Part shown: positions 21,101-31,395 of the stretch, piece by piece
Numbering within the stretch: the stretch's first letter is position 1
How the letters are laid out: the number at the start of each line of letters is the position of its first letter
Assembly: GCF_000151315.2 (NCBI RefSeq)
Contig: NW_011887294.1
Span: forward strand, 1,942,460 to 2,006,459
DNA length: 64,000 nucleotides
Source of the DNA: Capsaspora owczarzaki ATCC 30864
Taxonomy: Eukaryota > Opisthokonta > Filasterea
Direction: 5' to 3'
Translations under genes and position numbers: made by a program
The notes under the pieces: model-generated
Databases searched by the model: none
Told to the model about the DNA's origin: nothing
The model's input: only the letters and a program-made list of their open reading frames with translations

Positions 21101-22381
21101 CCGATCTGACCTGCTCTAGCGCCGCATCCAGCTGTGTCTGATGCGTTGAGACGTCTGTTTGGAGCCGCTTGATCTCTTCGTCGAACGCCGTTGCGATGGA
21201 ACGCACGCAAGCACCAACCTGCGGCTGGGCCGACTCGACGACCGATTTGAGTGTGTTTGGGTCGTACTGGGAGGCAGCAAACGAAATGTTTTGCAACGAC
21301 ACGTTCACGTCGTCCGCGACAGACGCTAATGACGAAATCGAAGGCGGCACTGCCAGACTGTGCTCGGACTTGAGCTGAACAAGACGCGCGTTGGCGCCAG
21401 AGTCGCGCACGTCCTGCACTTCGCTGGCATGCATCTGCGTGCGCAGCTCTTCGGCATGCAGGATGGACGACAAGGTTTTGCTGTAGCAGGCCAAGGTGGA
21501 TGCGCCAGAAATGGACTGACTTTCGAGTGAGACGGCGTCCACAATGTCGCGCACAAGGGCGAGGATTTCCGTCGCGAGCTTGCCGTGCGGCAGCGTGTGC
21601 GGCGGTGCGGTCGGCGCCTGCGGAAGCCGCAAGAAGGCGTTCACATCTTCGGCCAGGCGGGAATTCATCGTGTTTAAAAAGTTGAAGCCGTCGCCGAGGA
21701 AGGAGTAGAACTCAGAGTCAAGCGGCGGGAAGCTGCCCTTGAGCAGACTCACCGTTTCGGCAAAACTGGCAATCGAGCGCGTTGCCGTGTTGAATGCGCT
21801 CAGCACATCGTTTGCTTTGCCGGCGTTGCGCACGGCCTGCACGTCCGTGTGACATTGCTGCGCTGCTTTTGACAGCGGCTCGAGCATCGAGTTCATGGCT
21901 TCAACAAAATGGTCGGCCATGAATCGGGCCAGGCCTTCTGTGGCGGCCACGAACGAGTCATACACGGTGGCGTTAAACTCGTTGTTCGTGGCGTTCAGCA
22001 CGGACACGATTCGTCCAATGAGCTGGCGCACTTCAGCGCCGCTTGCAAGCAGCTTTTGCTTGCGCAGCGCTTGTGAATCGGGCAGTCCGTTGCCCACTGT
22101 GCTCACCATGCGCTCCCATTCCGCTTCGATGGCACGAAAGACGTCGCCCGCGACCGTTCTGAGCAATACAGCGGGATCAAGAGCAAGGGGGAAAAAAAAA
22201 AAAGGGGGCAAGTCAGGAATGTTAGGAACGTGGATAACGCCTGTTGCATGTTCACCAAAGTCAAGACAAAAAGCCCCTACCGAATCACACTAGTGGGCGC
22301 CTTGCTGTTTTTGGCCTTGAGCGCGTTCGCAGTGATGCGCGCGAGCGTGCGCAGCGCAACTGTCACGTCGCACAGCCGCAT
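18174..22381 (-). CDS. RasGEF (CDC25-type) with long helical N-terminus; frame broken by a 50-bp duplication
   Basis: Nine exons: 22381-22281, 22158-20584, 20465-19973, 19882-19741, 19588-19363, 19277-19185, 19101-18805, 18646-18549, 18444-18174. A RasGEF_N element (SGTLEQLIVRLTDPEK, then SPEQLIDKMTDRYRR) precedes a CDC25 catalytic domain with ACQLASVNADLFKAI, SPNVLAMIRMFNLVAVWVA, LAGLSMASVKRL and SDLAFIDEGNPDFLG. It should activate a Ras-family GTPase at membranes. The first 650 or so residues are helical and Ala/Val/Leu-rich with no family I know. Phase bookkeeping closes only if one copy of the perfect 50-bp tandem repeat at 20791-20890 is absent (then 1081 residues). As written, the frame stops soon after the repeat. 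This is either an assembly error or a real disabling allele. Introns carry (TTTG)n tracts on the sense strand. Confidence 0.85.
18720..18791. repeat. (CAAA)n microsatellite in RasGEF intron
   Basis: An imperfect CAAA array lies in the intron between the exons at 18805-19101 and 18549-18646; on the gene strand it reads (TTTG)n. A similar array lies at about 19607-19650 in another intron of the same gene, and a shorter one near 20483-20505. Confidence 0.85.
20791..20890. repeat. Perfect 50-bp tandem duplication inside RasGEF exon 2
   Basis: 20791-20840 and 20841-20890 are identical. Fifty is not a multiple of three, so the second copy shifts the reading frame of the RasGEF gene. With one copy, exons 1 and 2 total 1626 nt and end in phase 0, as the next exon requires. 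Confidence 0.95.
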
Positions 22382-23192
22382 GTCAAGGGAACAACAATGT
22401 CTGTGGATGATGATCAGGACACAAATCGGTGAGTGTTTGGTGCAGAGGTTGGTTTTCAAGTGCAGATCAGTGAGAGCTGGAAGTTTGACTAATTTGGAAG
22501 AGGTGGCTGAGACCCTCAGAACCGCTCAAACTGTGATTGAGGAAGCGTGATGCGCGCTCCTCCTCGCCTAATACAGCATAAGAGTGAATGTTGTCCATCC
22601 TCCTCCCTGCTTCCAACAAAGAAGAAGAGCGTAATCGCGGGAAAAAAAAAAAAACCCAAAACAAAAAAAAAAAAAAACCACCTTCCAAAATAATGCCTTT
22701 TTATAGGTTGACGTTCGCTGCGCTTGCAAAAGAGAGCGGCAGTGAGTTTGAGAGGGATGGGGACCAAGTCAAAGTGTGAGTGCAAACAAGCCAAGAGTAA
22801 GAGAGGCGTGAATACGAGGCCAGACGGCGCTTCACAGAACTCGCTTCGACTCGGTTGCTGCTGCTTGACTGCTGCTTCTTCGTCGCTCCCCCCCCGGTGC
22901 ACGGCGACCACGATCTTTCATCCACAAAACAGCAAGCATCCGTGGGCGGATGGCCTTGTGTCTGCGAAGCGTGGCGAGCATCAGTCGCTAACAACTTTGT
23001 CGTTTGTTCTTCGCGTTTGAACAGGCTCCGCGCCCATCACCATGCCACCCCACACAAGCAATTCAGCACAGCTGGGGTGCATCGTGGGATGGATTGGCCA
23101 AAACGCACACAGACACACACGCTCATGGGACACAGACGACGCTCGTTTTTGCAGTCGGTTGTTTTGCTGATCAACAACAGTTTTTTTGCTCG

Positions 23193-23228
<36 letters not shown>

Positions 23229-25037
23229 CGTTTGGTTTGCTCGAATTTTAAAAAAAATCATAAAAACTTGACAATCACAATCGTGTTCGAACTGCGACTG
23301 GAAACGAGCGACGCACAACGTCAGAAGAGACGCAGCATGCACACACCAAGGATGTACACAGAGAGGCCCCACAAACGCTGTCTGTCGAGCTGCTGCGGCC
23401 GACCAGAACGCTCAAATCAGCAATCAAAAAAAGCAAAATATAAAAAAATAAAATAAAAATAAAAAACCGAAACGTTGCTTATTCTTTTTGGTTGTTGTGA
23501 TGATCGAGGAGGAGAGGCGCCTGGCACGGCATGGCAATGCGATGGAGACAGTGGCAGAGAGGAAGCGCGCGAGAAAGCTCAGAGAGCGTGGAATATGACA
23601 GCCAGACCGGCAGAGGAAAAACCAGCAGACAGCACGACCAGAAAAAAACAAAAAAAAAAAGTTGGACGATTTTCTCTACTCCTGCGAATCACGTCGTCCT
23701 CTCGCTCCCTCGCGTAGCTGAAGCAGGCGCATGGAAGGCTCTTGGAAACACAAAGCAGTTGCTGTGCGCTAGGGAAGACGGAAGGTGGACAGCGAGATCC
23801 CAGTCTCAAGCCATTCAGCAAGCCAAGCAGAAGGAACCAACCAAAAAAAAAAAAAAAAAAAAAAGCAACAACAACCAAGCTGCTGAACCAGGGCACGTTG
23901 CAGGAGCGCGTCGAGGGGCAGGCGTTGGCGAGCGGATCTTCAAGCCATGAGCATTGGCATCAAGCGACGCCAACCACCCACAGAGCTCGGGCGAGGCAGC
24001 AACGAGGAGCACCCGTTTTCCCAGGTTGCTCGCACCCACTCAGTCACAACAGCAACAACAATCGCAAAACCAATCGAGCGGATAGGCTGCGACGGGGAAG
24101 ACACGCAGAGAGCCGGGTGCACACGCTCTGCTAGTGAGAGGGTCTCAACGAGAAGGCTGAACGCTCTTGAACACGCACGGCTGCTGCTGTGACGATTCGT
24201 AAGAGCAGGACGCGCGCGCGCACGAGAAAAAGAAAAAAAAAAAGGAAAAAAAAAATCGACGAAAAACACGCAAGAAGGGAGACAGACAGTGCAGGCCAGC
24301 CGACAGCGACGAGCTCGACAAAGACAATAGCAGAGTGGGGGATGCGATAGGGGGTGGGATCCGGGATGGAGATGGGGCGAGATGGAGGCCAAAGTTACCA
24401 CCAAAAAGAAGCGACAAAAAGCCAAAAAAGCAAAAAAAAAAAAAAAAACGAAAACAATAAAAAAAGGACTGGATGTTGGAATGGGAAATTGAGACGATTA
24501 TGCCGCTTGGTTACAACAAGGAACGAGCGATGCAGTGTCGCACATCTGCAAGACTCCTGGTCTGGGAAGTGATTGCCGTGAGCATTGCTCACAATCAACC
24601 CATCGGCAAAGAACATCATCAGCGCGGCGCTGTTGAATGGTGAGTTCATTTTGGTTGTGAAGTGCGAAGTGTCTAAGCAACAACAAACGCGAATGGTCAA
24701 CCACCACCACACGCACGTAGAACACCCAACACAAGGAAACACGATAATGGAGTCTGAAAGCAGAGGCACGGGAATTCTCAACTCAAAGCGCCAGAGTGAC
24801 ACTGGCCCAAATTTTTTCGACCTTTTTCTCTTCTTTTTTCGACCTTAGCTTCCCCCCGAATCCCTTTTTCCTATCCCCATCCCGATCACCCCCGCCAGGT
24901 GCTTGGAATATAGTCTTGTGAAATTGCAACAACAGTGTCAAATGGCGCTGCTACGACCAGAGGTAGAGAATGGAACGTATTGACGACTAGACAAGACAGT
25001 GACGGTCGGAGTGTAACAGGCAAAGCGGCAGGCAGAA
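22382..25037. other. Long gene-free region with homopolymers
   Basis: About 2.65 kb lies upstream of the RasGEF start and downstream of the NTPase-nuclease stop. It is marked by poly-A/T runs (about 22642-22654, 22664-22677, 23197-23228, 23843-23863, 24431-24447). Open frames here are short, have no family motifs and mostly run through the homopolymers. A minus-strand segment ending near 24647 looks like a possible 19-codon first exon, but no partner exon fits it. It probably holds the RasGEF promoter and 5' UTR. Confidence 0.5.
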
Positions 25038-27824
25038 TCACGGCAACACACACTCACAAGGGTCCTTGTTGCACATTGGGCACGCCAGACAACACTGCAG
25101 AACGAATTGAACCTCGAGGGGAAACTCGACGGGGGTACCAGTCAGGCGGATTGCCTGACGCAAATCAACAGCAGCAATCGCTCCGAGCTGAGGCCATCGC
25201 AAAATGGACTGTGATGTCCTTTCAAGCACAGCATCATCAAAACCAAGTGACGGAGCCAGCCGTTGCAACTGAGCGAGTGAAAATCGAGCATTGGTGGTGT
25301 ACGAGACATTTCTGGCCCGCAATTGTAGAACTTCTTGGACAAGCCGGGCATTTGCTGCTCTCAAGTCTTCTTGTGGCGCCGCCGCGGGGTTCCCGGAACA
25401 AACTGCATCGACCTGGTCGATTGTGAGGAACTTGAGGTCGTCGTCCGAAACCAAGCTGTTGACGCTCGGCGCGTTTTCGTCGTTGCCTTGAAGGAGCAGG
25501 ATGCAAGAAAAAGGGGCAGCGGAAGCACATGCACGATTCCACGCGTTGATTCGCTGCACCAGCTGGTCGGAGAAACGTCCTAGCGTGTACACGCAGCGCA
25601 CCCATCGAGCGTCGCGGCGCACCCCGCTGCTGACCTCCTCGCGGAAGAGTGGAGCGAACGCGGCCCGGTCTGGGCGAACCGATCCACGTAAAGCGGTCCG
25701 ATGGAAACTGGATCGAGTGGCACTGTCGCGAGCAGCATAGATCCAACCAGGCGTAACCGAAGCATCACCACCATTGGCTGTACCGCTCTTGCACTGAATG
25801 GCGAGTATGCTATTCGAATCATACGTTTGACCGGGAACAATGATATCGGGGCCAAAAGGTTGTGGGAGAGTATGCAACACATGGTTTGAGGCGCGGATTT
25901 CGTCGACGGTGGTCGCGGACAGTGGAGAAGCGACGGCTGTCGAGGCGGTGAGTATGATCCGGGACACGGCGCCAGGAAGAGCATACCCTCGAGGAAGGAG
26001 TTCTTTGACAGCCTCGAACATCAGAACTTCTCGAGCGCCAGCGAGCACCACTTGGCGAACAAAATGCCAAGCGACCTTCAACTCGGTCCTTTCACCAAGA
26101 GAAGTGGGAGCGCGATCGATCAGAGTAGTAAAGTCCTCACACTGCAAGGCGGCGTCGCCTTCCTCTAGAAGAGTTTGGAAAGTCAAAGGCTCAGCGCGCA
26201 AGTTGTATGAAGATTGATCAGAGCCAAAGAAGAGGACACCGACAGACAGCATGTCGGCAAGCTGAGGCGCGGTGAATGGCAGCACGCCGTTGGATAAACG
26301 AGCGCACAGATACATTTGACGAACGTTGGCTGCGATGCTTGTGGGCACGAAAGGGCTCGGTGTTTGTGTGTGCTTGCGCCAGTCAGTACGGACCCGATCG
26401 CGCACCTGAGAAGAGACCGAAGTTGCAGCCTTTCTGGCAGTCTCACGAATCATTGCGACCATCTCCTCGGTGTTGTTGGCGTTCTTCACATGATCAAGGA
26501 AGACGTCTAAGAAGGTCATGAAGAAAAAGTGCGGACGGCCTTGAAGCGGGGTAAGTGCCGCGAGACAGACATCACGTTCTTGGCTCGCATGGCTCGGAAC
26601 GGGAATGCCGTCAAAGTACAGACCGAGAAAATCAAGCATGTCGCTGGGTCGCATGGCGTGGAATTCGCGCCATTTGAACAGCTGCGAGTTGAGCGGGCTG
26701 ATCGAGTTACCAAGGCGAAGATCGTCGTGCAACCAGAGGTGTGTGCCGGCATACACAGCGCCAACAGCGCGCGTGGCTACTTCAGAGAGAACGAGACGGA
26801 TGGCGTAGTAGAGATCAGATGGTTGCTGCTTGTTGGTGTCAGGAGAGCTTGAACTGGGTGACAGCTCGTACAATCGGTGCTTGTGCGAACCGTTCTTGAG
26901 CTCGTCCATGTGAAACCACAAACCTGGACAGATATCTTTGGCAGCATTGAGCTCGTCCATGAAGAGGATCAGTGGCGCTTGGCTGCCATCAACGCCGAGC
27001 CGAGAGATGCGTTCGCGGAGCTTGGTTTCTAAAGCGAGCATGGCCGTCTGGGTGTTGCCTGAAAAGTTTGGCGAAAGTCGCGCTGCGAGCCGCTCAGAAA
27101 CTCGCGTGCTGAGTCGGTCGAGCGGAAAGCCATTTTCAAGAATTGCAACCCAGAGTCGACGCTGTTCCTCGATAGTCGCCGGCTCGCAAGCTTCATCGGC
27201 CTCGATCAAGATATCGTAGTAGCTGCATACAAACTCGCGGACGAGATCAAGAGCAAGCTTGGCGGTGGGGATGTCGCATGCCGCCGCGCCATCCTGCCTG
27301 ACACGCTCGATCAGACGAGTGTGCAATGATACCAGCTCATCGCGCAACTTGCTAACAGGTGGGAGAAGTGCGCCTACGCGAGTATCGGCAAGGCGGATGT
27401 AGACAACATGAGCCTGATTGGTGAGGGCTGGCGAGAAGGCCATCTTGGTTTTGCCGGCGCCCGACGTGTCGACGCAACCAAAAACGCGAGACTTCGTCAT
27501 GTTGGTCATCGTGTGGTTGATAGCTGTCAGAACAGTCTCGCAGAAAGTTCGGGAAGGTGCACCGAGAGAGTCGAACGAGCAAAGAAAGGAAAACCCTTTC
27601 AAGCCAGGGTGAAAGGCCTTCTTGAGTAGAGGCCCATACAGTGAGCGCTGCCGATCCAAAGTCGAGCCCTCCAACATCCCCTTGTAGGTTTTGCGACATT
27701 GAGCTTGAAACTCCTCGCGGGAAACGGCTGAAAGGGAAGAACCAAAAAATCAATCAGAACAATATTTCGTCATACTGCTGAGAAAAGTCAAACTCCTCGC
27801 GCTCTTTTGACACCCAGTGCCCAT
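25038..27824 (-). CDS. Crinkler/RHS-type P-loop NTPase with PD-(D/E/Q)xK nuclease domain
   Basis: Two exons (27824-27776, 27727-25038) give 912 residues; the 48-nt intron is GT-AG and phase-consistent. Residues about 104-111 are a Walker A loop (TSGAGKTK) and about 269-275 a Walker B strand (LILFMDE). From about residue 570 the pattern changes to a restriction-endonuclease fold: an upstream Glu in VLMFEAVKEL, GPDIIVP, then ILAIQCKS, i.e. a D-(n)-QxK active site near residues 644-663. NTPase followed by REase-fold nuclease is the layout of the Crinkler-RHS family, which includes oomycete/fungal effectors and trypanosome RHS proteins and is thought to derive from transposon nucleases. The C-terminal 18 residues are Cys-rich (CLACPMC, CEC). 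The gene looks whole. There is no secretion signal, so action on foreign organisms is not supported; a role in genome or element conflict is inference. Confidence 0.7.
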
Positions 27825-28244
27825 TGCCGATAGTGCTATTCGTGTTCGTTGGTCATTCAATCCTCTAGAAGTGTGGGCGGCGGGGAGGCAAGATCAAAGT
27901 GTCATGAAAAGAAGAAGAAGAGAGAGAAAAAAAAAAAGGCGCGAAATCCATTCATACCCATGGTTCTTGGCGTTGTCCTGTTCCCAAAAAAGGACCTCTG
28001 CAAGCTCGGCTTCCCGAGAAATTTCGTAATACTAAACACGGAACGACGAGTGCATGCTGCATGCATGCGTTTTCTGATGGGATTACTGTATCAGTACCAG
28101 ATTTCGCACTGTTTTCGGGACACCTCCCCTTCCTCCGCCCCCGCCAATCAAAGAGAATTTAGGATTTGTTTGAAGCTTGTGTTCTCAGTCAAACAGTTCA
28201 CGAGATTGATCGACTTCAGTCTTACATCCACAACCAGAGCCAAA
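27825..28244. other. Divergent intergenic region, NTPase-nuclease / COX20
   Basis: This 420-bp spacer lies between outward-facing starts. It holds a short poly-A run near 27928-27938 and no visible gene. Confidence 0.5.
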
Positions 28245-29076
28245 ATGTCCAGTGCTGATGCAAAGCCACCTGCAACGCCGTCGCCGCAGCAGCAGCAGCA
28301 GCAGCCTGCTCCTGCAGCAGAAGCAACGCCTGGCTCGTCACGAACCGATCTGAGTCCTGCACTGGGCCAGATGGGACCCACGGTACATTTTGCTTTGGTG
28401 GCTGCATTGTCGCTCGTTCGTTGCTCGTTGCACATCTCACTTCCCCCCCCCCCGCGCGTGTTTCCATGCTCGAGGACGCTCTTTTTGTTTTTTGATCTGC
28501 ATCTTCATCTGACCACATGGAATCAACTCTTGCCCTTGTGCAGCCGCCCTTCTGGACGCAAGAGTACTGGGTTCGCGTCCCATGCGCGCGCCAGTCGGCG
28601 TTGACTGGTCTCGCTGCCATGATCACCGTGTGCGCCGTGCAGACAGTCCGCACCCGTAAGTCTGAGGACTAAGCGGCATTGTCTACTCGTCCTTGTTGTT
28701 CTAGAATTCGAGTCGAAATGTCCAATCACTGACCCATTTGCTGTCACATAGGCGATGCTAACAAAGCGCTCACGCAAGCAGCCTGGTCGTGGTTTGGTGC
28801 TGGCATGATTTCATGGTAAAGATCTCGGCCAGATGTAGCCTTGCATTGGCTGTGATTCAGGCTACCTGTTGACGAGACTGGAACCCCGTCATTCAATAAT
28901 TCTCATCGCTGTCTGCCTGCCTTGACTTTATCTCCTCGCGCAGGTGGGTTTGCCGATACAATTACCGCACCAATATCATTCAATTACGACGCTCTGTGGA
29001 GCTGTACCGGGAGGGCGTCCGGGAAAAGGAGGAACACGCTTCGACAGACTCGCCAACGACTGAGCGAAGCAGCTAG
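28245..29076 (+). CDS. COX20: Cytochrome c oxidase assembly protein COX20
   Basis: Four exons (28245-28382, 28544-28655, 28752-28815, 28944-29076) join in phase to 148 residues. The conserved FAM36A/COX20 core is clear: PCARQSALTGLAAM in the first transmembrane helix, a short loop, WSWFGAGMISW in the second, then CRYNYRTNIIQLR (human CRYNYAKQRIQ). COX20 is an inner-membrane chaperone that holds newly made COX2 during complex IV assembly. The N-terminal 45 residues are Pro/Gln-rich with a short CAG run, replacing the usual short leader. It ends 132 bp from the CHP1 stop on the other strand. Confidence 0.92.
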
Positions 29077-29208
29077 TCATTTGTTTTGACTCTTGTACGA
29101 CACCGTACAGTGTAGAATTCCAAAAAAACTGTATTACACATTTTAAAGCCGCAACGACCAGCAAGATGGATTGCTTTGGTTGGAGACACCGAGTCGGTCC
29201 CAGTCCCA

Positions 29209-30526
29209 CTAGAACGCAATGCTCAGCTTTGAGGCCATGTCGGTCGTTTTCAATACCTAACACAATGTCACAGCGTGTCAGTGCGCATCGAGGACGGGCA
29301 ACAGTCGATGACAAGGCAGGACAAACAACGAAACAAACTAACGAGCAAAAATTTGTGTGACCCACCTCTGCAAACTCTGGGAAGGACAGCTTGCCGTCGT
29401 GGTCAATTGTATCAGCTTCTTGAATAGTGCTGTCAATGATCTGACGGAGTTGGTCTTCGCTCACATGCACGCCAACGAGCATCTTGAGGACTTCATGCAA
29501 GTCTGCTGGAGAAACAAAACCATCATTATCCACATCATACAGACGGAAGGCGACTGTTTTTTTGGGGTAGGGTTAGTGTTGTGGTTGTTGTTGTTAGAGA
29601 AGTGATGCGCATCAAGCCAGTGAGTGTGCGAGCGTGAACAACAACAACAACAACAAAAAAAAAACACGCAAAAAAAAACCACCGCTCGAACAAAATGACA
29701 CGTACAGCGAACTTTGTCTTCTCGTGATCGGTCTGCTTGAAAGACAGACAGGACACGCAAAAATTGCCCAAAGTTGACCATGTCTGCCTTTTCAATGTCA
29801 AACACTGCAATAATTCGCGGGGCGAGCGGGTTCATGGCGAGCTCGGGAATGGCAAGAAACTCGTCGCTGTTGAGCGTGCCCGTGTTGTCCTTGTCCAGAT
29901 TCTTGAATCGGTGATACAACCGCTTGATTTGATTTGGTGTGACTGGTAGCATGTCAAGCAAGGACAAGTAAGTTGAGTGGTGGTTGCATTGAGCAATGAA
30001 TGAGTGGTGCATGAACGTGAGTGACTGTTGCGCTAACTCTTCGAGTTGGCACATGCCCAAGTCCTTCCTTTTCTATTAGTTGCCATCGACCACCAAGTGA
30101 TTGGGACTGCGGCAGGGATGGCGCAGAGACGACCAAGTGGCGAGCTTCCCAGCCATTACCATTGCGAACCCTCGTCCAAACCAGCCTCCCTCTCCCACCC
30201 ACCCACAGGTCAACGTGCCATCTGGCCTCATCTATTTGACACTCCCTCTTCACTATTGAACGTTGCGTTGCTCGAGGCGAAGGCGAGCGACCCAGCGCGC
30301 TGGTAAATGCCAGCTCACTCTGCCGTCAGCACGAATCCAATGCGAAACCCCTTCTGACTCTATTGTCGCACTGTCCGTTGGCAGCTTGCAATGGTCATGG
30401 CAACAATGTCGACTATAAGAGGAGGGTGACGGCGCGACGGTGTGTGTGAAAGAGGCGCATACAGCCAGTCGTCTCCTGCAGCTCAGACAGCTCTTCAGGG
30501 GACAGCGTCGATGGCTTGGCTCCCAT
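29209..30526 (-). CDS. CHP1: Calcineurin B homologous protein (CHP1-like EF-hand protein)
   Basis: Four exons (30526-30463, 29942-29706, 29553-29366, 29256-29209) give 178 residues with matching phases. The N-terminus MGAKPSTLSPEE carries the myristoylation Gly2 and resembles CHP1 (MGSRASTL), as does the ending SKLSIAF (human KMSIRFL). EF-hand loops are visible at DKDNTGTLNSDEF, DVDNDGFVSPADL and DHDGKLSFPEF. The third is preceded by the CHP-like VLKMLVGVHVSEDQL. One N-terminal EF-hand appears degenerate (DIEKADMVNFGQF), as in CHP proteins. CHP1 binds Na+/H+ exchangers and GPAT4 and can inhibit calcineurin. Calcineurin B itself is the main alternative, but both termini favour CHP. Confidence 0.88.
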
Positions 30527-30821
30527 TGTGACTACGAAGAAATGAATTTGCAAGACTGGTGAAAGCAGGAAGGACAGGGGTTTTTTGTCATGGGTAAATT
30601 CAATGACCTTTGTTCGTGCAAAGTGAAAAGAAGAACGAAAGAAAGGACCTCGAATGCACTGGATGGGGTTGTGCGCATGCCAGAAGGATCAACTCCCAAA
30701 GGAGCTGCAGTGAAAGCTCAAGCATTGAATCGTGTTGTTGGGTGTCGCTTCCCTTCCAGACAAGACAGTCTGAAAGAAGGTTTGCCGAAAAATCAAAGAA
30801 GCCATTGCAGCAGCGACACAC
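30527..30821. other. CHP1 upstream region
   Basis: Spacer between the CHP1 start and the solo LTR. It has ordinary composition and no gene is seen. Confidence 0.5.
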
Positions 30822-30954
30822 TGTTACGAACTAGGCTCAGCCTAGTTAGGCTTCCCCTCATTCTTCACTATATTCTTAGTACACGATACTTCCGCATTCT
30901 ATTCTAGCATACTTTAGTAGTGATACGGGTTATGTTCCGGGTAAGGTCGTAACA
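30822..30954. mobile_element. Solo LTR, 133 bp, of an LTR retrotransposon
   Basis: The element starts with TGTTACGA and ends with the inverted TCGTAACA, fitting TG...CA LTR ends with an 8-bp terminal inversion. It is flanked by a 5-bp direct repeat CACAC at 30817-30821 and 30955-30959. No second LTR or internal genes are found nearby, so this is a scar left by LTR-LTR recombination. The flank is itself CA-rich, which weakens the target-duplication evidence slightly. Ends and flanks look undecayed, suggesting a fairly recent fossil. Family (copia or gypsy) cannot be told from the LTR alone. Confidence 0.75.
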
Positions 30955-31357
30955 CACACGCTCCCGCAACCACCAGCAGCAGCAAAAGAACCATGTCTCA
31001 CCTTACATACACTGTCTCAGTAAATATCCAAGTCAACCTTCTTTCCGGCCTCGTGCTAGCGAGGCCTGGGCCCGGATTGGTTCCGAAATAATCGATTTGG
31101 TCAATAATGTCTCACACTTTTAACAATTTATCGATACTCTTTCTCACTAATTTAACAGCGTTTGAACATAGTTTTTCCCGACGGCTTACAAATCCTTGTT
31201 CCCACAAGTTACCAATAATTTATTCACTTTAGTTAGAATTGTCCAATATTTTTCCTACCCTTTAAAAAGGTAATTTATTCATAATTGTCGGCCACTGATC
31301 AGTGTGCAAAGCGAGACTATGAGTATGTCAGATTTAGGCATAGTCTCACTCTATCAT

Positions 31358-31391
<34 letters not shown>

Positions 31392-31395
31392 CCCG
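30955..31395. other. AT-rich island upstream of the HNH gene
   Basis: This stretch is clearly more AT-rich than neighbouring spacers. It contains a 7-bp stem hairpin (GGCCTCG...CGAGGCC, near 31055-31074), a 12-bp perfect palindrome CACTGATCAGTG at 31293-31304, a 9-bp stem hairpin (31313-31321 with 31339-31347) and a 32-base poly-T run ending at 31391. It may be promoter sequence or part of a mobile unit with the HNH gene. Confidence 0.6.

Noticed and set aside
23197-23228. 32-base poly-T considered as a retroposon tail
   Set aside because: No upstream element body or target duplication is visible; homopolymers of this size are common throughout the window.
24590-24660. Minus-strand mini-exon (MNSPFNSAALMMFFADGLI) with a GTGAGC donor
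   Set aside because: It has a plausible ATG and donor, but no downstream exon in the right phase; joining it to the RasGEF first exon fails in phase.
31285-31395. Upstream extension of the HNH frame with a poly-Phe stretch
   Set aside because: It exists only because the T run is read as Phe; the ATG after the run gives a sensible protein.
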